DNA of 64,000 bases, taken from positions 1-64,000 of the forward strand of contig NZ_WKJN01000016.1 in NCBI RefSeq assembly GCF_009674495.1, read 5' to 3'. Below the pieces are notes generated by a model, which did not search any database, had not been told where the DNA came from, and worked only from the letters and a program-made list of their open reading frames with translations. Source of the stretch: Duganella alba (GTDB lineage Bacteria > Pseudomonadota > Gammaproteobacteria > Burkholderiales > Burkholderiaceae_D). Below are positions 60,309 to 64,000 of the stretch, one piece after another. How positions within the stretch are numbered: the first letter of the stretch is position 1; every line of letters begins with the position of its first letter. A program made the translations under genes and the position numbers.

Positions 60309-62462
60309 ATGCATTACGCACTCAATCTGCGCACCTTCTTCTACAGCCATTACTTTTATCTTGGCTTGCGTTTTGCCGCCGGCCTGGTTGGCGTCACGCT
60401 GATCACCCTTCAATTTGCCGACATGGCGGTCGCCATGACGGTCTGCATCGGCGCGCTGTGCACCGCGCTGATGGACATGCCCAGCCCTCTGCGCCACAAG
60501 TTCAACGAGATGAGCGCCTCGGTGTTGCTGTGCAGCGCCGTCACCCTGCTTATCAGCCTGTGTGCGCCGTATCACTGGCTGCTGATGACGATGCTGGTAC
60601 TGGTCAGCTTTGCCGCCTGCATGATGGTGGTGTACGGCCGCAAGTCGATGCCGCTGCAACTGGCCACGCTGTTCATCATGACCATGTCGATGGAACACGA
60701 CATGACCGTGCGCGAGTCCTTCGTCCACACCGGCCTGTTCACGCTCGGCGCAGTGGCCTACCTGGCTTATGCGATGGGCATCTCGTGGATACTGCGCCAC
60801 CGCATCAAACAGCAGGTGCTGGCGGAGGCGCTGTTCGAACTGGCGGCCTACATCGACATCAAGGCCGACTTCTACGATGCGCGCCACAACCTCACCGAAC
60901 AATTCAACAAGCTGATACGCCACCAAAGCCTGCTGGCCGACCGCCAGCAAGCCTCGCGCGACCTGATCTTGCGCGCCCACAACAACGCCCGTGACGCCAT
61001 CGTGGTGCAGGTCCACGTCTGCATGCTGGACCTGTATGAGTTGATCCTCTCCACCCACACCGATTACGCGCTGCTGCGCACCCACCTGGCCGATTCGCCG
61101 GTGATGCAGACGCTGCACGACCTGGCCTACAAAGCCGCGCGCGATATCGAATCGGTGGCCTACGACGTCACGCGCAAGAAGTCCTCGTATCCGGAGATCA
61201 GCTACGATCCGGAGATGGCCGCCATCGAGGCGGAACTGGCGGCGATCCAGCAGCGCATCGACCAGGGCAAGCCGCAGCACGAAGCACTGGCGGTGCTGCG
61301 CGCGCAGCGCAACAAGATCCGCGCCATCATCAAGATGATCGGCGAACTGCACCAGGCCAGCCAGAAGGCCTACGACACCACCCCGTTCTGGGTCGACGCC
61401 GACATGGGTCCGTTCCTGTCGCAGCAGAAGTACGAGTTCCGCATGATCCTGTCGCACCTGCGCCTGGACTCGCCGATCTTCCGCTTCTCGCTGCGGGTGG
61501 CGATGGCGATTTCGGTCGGCCTGGCGGTGGCGGCGATCCTGCCGTATGCGGCGCACAGCTACTGGATCGTGCTGACGATTGTGATCATCCTCAAGCCCAG
61601 CTTCAGCATGACCAAGCAGCGCCGCAGCGACCGCATCATCGGCACCATCATCGGCTGCGTGATCACGGCGCTGATCATCAAGTTCCTCAACTACCCGGCG
61701 CTGATCCTCTGCATCCTGGTGCTGGCGACGGTGGCCACGCCCACCTTCATCTACCTGCGCTACCGCTATGCGGCGATCGCGGTGTCGATCATGATCCTGC
61801 TGCAGATGCACCTGATCGCCCCCGGCAACCAGGACCTGATCACGGAACGGCTGATCGATACCTTCATCGGCGCGGCGGTGGCGACGGCGTTCAGCTTCGT
61901 GCTGGCGAACTGGGAATATCAAAGCCTGCCGCGCCTGGTGCGCGAAGTGCTGGACGTGAACCTGCGCTACATGCAGGCCAGCTTCGATCTGCTGCAAGGC
62001 AAAGGCAGCGACGATTTCGCCTACCGCATCGAACGCAAGCGCCTGATGGACAGCCTGGCCGCGCTGAGTTCCGCGCTGGTGCGCATGCTGGATGAGCCGG
62101 CGCGCAAGCAGCGCGCGGTGGAGGACATCAACCTGTTCATCGTGCAGAACTACCTGCTGGTGGCGCACGTGGCGGCGCTGCGCGCGATCCTGCGTCGGCA
62201 TGTGAAGGAGCTGCCGGCCGAACCGGTGAACGCCATGCTGACCGAAAGCCACGATCAGGTGGTGGAGGTGCTGACGCGCGCACTCGCGCCGGGCAAGGCC
62301 GAGATCGAGCCGGTCATGGTGCCGATGGCGCCGATGTCCCAGGACGGCAATGCCGTGCCATGGTCCGGCTGGCCGCTGGTCCAGCGCCGCATCCGCCTGT
62401 TGCAGGCGGACGCCGTCAAGATCATCGTCCACCGCGAAGCCATCCTGCGCGACCTGGCGTAG
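60309..62462 (+). CDS. FUSC-family inner-membrane transporter (YccS-like)
   Basis: A 717-residue protein with two clusters of TM helices (about 20-170 and 385-530) separated by a cytoplasmic helical domain rich in coiled-coil type sequence, the layout of YccS/YhfK and aromatic acid efflux pumps. The second TM cluster includes VVILKPSFSMTKQRRSDRIIG, the FUSC signature. ATG 60309 (MHYALNLRTFF) is chosen with AAGG upstream; the frame is open earlier. Substrate unknown, aromatic carboxylates or other organic acids possible. Confidence 0.88.
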   Translation: MHYALNLRTFFYSHYFYLGLRFAAGLVGVTLITLQFADMAVAMTVCIGALCTALMDMPSPLRHKFNEMSASVLLCSAVTLLISLCAPYHWLLMTMLVLVSFAACMMVVYGRKSMPLQLATLFIMTMSMEHDMTVRESFVHTGLFTLGAVAYLAYAMGISWILRHRIKQQVLAEALFELAAYIDIKADFYDARHNLTEQFNKLIRHQSLLADRQQASRDLILRAHNNARDAIVVQVHVCMLDLYELILSTHTDYALLRTHLADSPVMQTLHDLAYKAARDIESVAYDVTRKKSSYPEISYDPEMAAIEAELAAIQQRIDQGKPQHEALAVLRAQRNKIRAIIKMIGELHQASQKAYDTTPFWVDADMGPFLSQQKYEFRMILSHLRLDSPIFRFSLRVAMAISVGLAVAAILPYAAHSYWIVLTIVIILKPSFSMTKQRRSDRIIGTIIGCVITALIIKFLNYPALILCILVLATVATPTFIYLRYRYAAIAVSIMILLQMHLIAPGNQDLITERLIDTFIGAAVATAFSFVLANWEYQSLPRLVREVLDVNLRYMQASFDLLQGKGSDDFAYRIERKRLMDSLAALSSALVRMLDEPARKQRAVEDINLFIVQNYLLVAHVAALRAILRRHVKELPAEPVNAMLTESHDQVVEVLTRALAPGKAEIEPVMVPMAPMSQDGNAVPWSGWPLVQRRIRLLQADAVKIIVHREAILRDLA

Positions 62463-62466
62463 GCAA

Positions 62467-63357
62467 TCAATCGAGATAGGCCGCCAGTTCCTCCGGCGCG
62501 CCTTTCGGAAACGCCTCCTTCAGATACGCGAGAAACGCCGACACGCGCGCGCTGAGCAGGCGCCGCGATGGATACAGCGCCCACAGCGCAATCTCCGGCC
62601 CTTCCACATCGCCCCAATGCACCAGCGCGCCGGCAGCCAGGTCATGGCTGACCAGCGACACCGGCAGACATGCGGCGCCAACGCCCGCGCGCACCGCATC
62701 CCGCACCATGATCAGCGACGACAGCGACAGTACCGGATCGAACGCGATGTCCTGCACGCTGTCCGCCGCGCGCACGCGCCACGCGCCGGCCGCATTGCCG
62801 GCGCCGCGCACCACCGCTGGCACCGCGGCGCCATCCGCCGGCCGCGTAAGCGACGGGCCGGCCACCACCACCATGCGGTCGCGCAGCAGGATGCGTCCCA
62901 CCAGATTGGCATCCGCAGCCGGATTGACGCGGATGACCAGGTCATAGCCTTCCTCGACCATGTCCACGCTGCGGTCTTCCGTCGTCACCTCCAACCGCAC
63001 GGCCGGATAGCGCAGCGCGAAGCCGGCGGCCAGCTTGCCCATCGCCGTCTGCGAAAACAGCAGCGGCGCGCTGACGCGCAACCTGCCGTGCGGCGTGCCG
63101 CCACCCAGCGCGATTTCCGTCGCCGCCGAATCGATCTCCGACAGCAGCGCGCCGGTGCGCTCGTATAGCGCCTGCCCTTCCTGCGTCAGCTTGAGGGCCC
63201 GCGCGCCGCGCTCGAACAGGCGCAGACCGAGGCTGCTTTCCAGTTCAGCCACGCGGCGCGACAAGGTGGCCTTGGGCCGATCGGACGCGCGCGCCGCCTT
63301 GCCGAAGCCGCCATGGCGGGCAACCAGGTTGAAATCAGCCAATGCAAGCAAATCCAT
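62467..63357 (-). CDS. LysR-family transcriptional regulator
   Basis: A 296-residue regulator with N-terminal helix-turn-helix (FNLVARHGGFGKAARASDRP, ATLSRRVAELESSLGLRLFE) and a C-terminal periplasmic-binding-type effector domain. The ATG ending at 63357 fits the common LysR start MDLLALADF; the frame runs open further upstream over the neighbouring gene. It is divergent from the NmrA-type gene, 102 bp away, and is its likely regulator. Confidence 0.92.
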   Translation of the reverse strand: MDLLALADFNLVARHGGFGKAARASDRPKATLSRRVAELESSLGLRLFERGARALKLTQEGQALYERTGALLSEIDSAATEIALGGGTPHGRLRVSAPLLFSQTAMGKLAAGFALRYPAVRLEVTTEDRSVDMVEEGYDLVIRVNPAADANLVGRILLRDRMVVVAGPSLTRPADGAAVPAVVRGAGNAAGAWRVRAADSVQDIAFDPVLSLSSLIMVRDAVRAGVGAACLPVSLVSHDLAAGALVHWGDVEGPEIALWALYPSRRLLSARVSAFLAYLKEAFPKGAPEELAAYLD

Positions 63358-63459
63358 GTGTTCCACCCGTGAGACAGTAAGTCCAAATATACCATCTATC
63401 GAACCGCCGCTGGAATACCTACCATGGGAACCATCATCAACCACAAACGGAGAACTTCC

Positions 63460-64000
63460 ATGACTATCCTCGTAACCGGCGCCACCGGTAAAGTTGGCAC
63501 CCAAGTGATCGAACAACTCGTCAAACGCGGCGCCGACGTGCGCGCACTGGTGCGCAATCCCGCCAGCGTCAGCCTCCCCGCCGGTGTCAGCGTCGCCCAG
63601 GGCGACCTGCTCGATCCGGACTCGCTGCGCGGCGCGCTGTCCGGCGTTTCCACGCTGTTCCTGCTCAACGCCGTCGCGCCCGACGAATTCACGCAGGCGC
63701 TGATCGCGCTGAACGTCGCCAGGGAAGCCGGCGTCAAGCATGTGGTCTACCTGTCGGTGATCCACAGCGACCTGTATGTCAACGTGCCGCACTTCGCCGG
63801 CAAATACGGCGTCGAACGCATGATCGAGCAGATGGGCTTCAGCGCCACCATCCTGCGTCCCGCCTACTTCATGGACAACGATCTGACCATCAAGGACGTG
63901 GTGCTTGGCTACGGCGTCTACCCGATGCCGGTCGGCGACAAGGGCCTGGCCATGATCGACGTGGGTGACATCGGCGAAATCGCCGCGCTGGAACTGATCC
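63460..64000 (+). CDS. NmrA-like NAD(P)-binding oxidoreductase (cut by window edge)
   Basis: The first 180 residues are seen. The Rossmann start TILVTGATGKVGTQVIEQLV and ARKG-like strand LRPAYFMDND fit the atypical SDR/NmrA group, which bind NADP(H) and reduce small molecules or act as redox sensors. CGGAGA precedes the ATG. It is the probable target of the divergent LysR regulator. The 3' part is beyond 64000. Confidence 0.9.
   Translation, partial: MTILVTGATGKVGTQVIEQLVKRGADVRALVRNPASVSLPAGVSVAQGDLLDPDSLRGALSGVSTLFLLNAVAPDEFTQALIALNVAREAGVKHVVYLSVIHSDLYVNVPHFAGKYGVERMIEQMGFSATILRPAYFMDNDLTIKDVVLGYGVYPMPVGDKGLAMIDVGDIGEIAALELI

Overview
The window looks like a chromosomal segment from a high-GC betaproteobacterium of the Burkholderiales, most likely Oxalobacteraceae (Massilia, Duganella or Janthinobacterium type). 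The evidence is the gene orders lptD-surA-pdxA-rsmA divergent from amgK-murU, bamE divergent from fur, and leuS-lptE-holA-proA, together with the codon use and dispersed GGGGTC(A/G)GACCCC repeats. The genus is inferred. Gene density is very high and no gap between genes exceeds about 260 bp. I see no rRNA, tRNA, CRISPR array, prophage, transposase or integrase.

Layout. 1-6.9 kb: the N-terminal part of a flagellin behind a sigma-28-like promoter, then an operon (transcribed leftward) of an HDOD-GAF histidine kinase, a REC-PAS-GGDEF-EAL response regulator and a 13-repeat Sel1 protein. 7.1-16.4 kb: a leftward housekeeping block leuS-lptE-holA-proA-hemJ-isomerase-rlmL-like, followed by a Bcr/CflA efflux gene. 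16.5-18.6 kb: AraC regulator, VOC protein and map. 18.6-21.5 kb: bamE-dapB-exbB-exbD-barstar operon, divergent from fur (21.7 kb). 22.1-26.7 kb: hrcA, a HAD phosphatase, a lipoprotein metallophosphoesterase, two tandem paralogous lipoproteins and a candidate small RNA. 26.9-32.6 kb: lptD-surA-pdxA-rsmA, divergent from amgK-murU-pepP-ubiH (32.7-37.0 kb). 37.1-40.0 kb: transhydrogenase pntAA-pntAB-pntB. 40.1-45.5 kb: nudix-mnmA, a degenerate receiver protein, a 5'-3' exonuclease, a GST and a glutamate-synthase-like enzyme. 45.8-50.7 kb: an iron cluster with feoA-feoB plus a Cys-rich small protein, divergent from bfd-tonB, then bfr, with Fur-box-like sites. 50.7-64 kb: GST, purB, cytochrome b561 with two YceI proteins, a large perfect palindrome, an S46 peptidase, an FMN reductase, a metallo-beta-lactamase-like protein without ligands, an M14 peptidase, a FUSC transporter, and a LysR regulator divergent from an NmrA-type oxidoreductase that runs off the end.

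How they work together. Three themes recur. Envelope building: LptD and LptE (LPS export), SurA and BamE (outer-membrane protein assembly), AmgK/MurU (peptidoglycan sugar recycling) and ExbBD/TonB energisation. Iron: Feo uptake, Bfd/Bfr storage, TonB, Fur itself and Fur-like operators. Signalling: the HDOD kinase/c-di-GMP regulator/Sel1 operon next to flagellin, and a non-canonical receiver. Most genes are core housekeeping. The less ordinary items are the HDOD-kinase/Sel1 operon, the receiver lacking its phosphoacceptor, the two lipoproteins built from four copies of one unit followed by a candidate small RNA, a SurA with a lipobox, the Cys-rich FeoB neighbour, the ligand-less MBL-like protein and several REP-like palindromes. 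All functions come from reading translations and motifs by eye. No database search was run.
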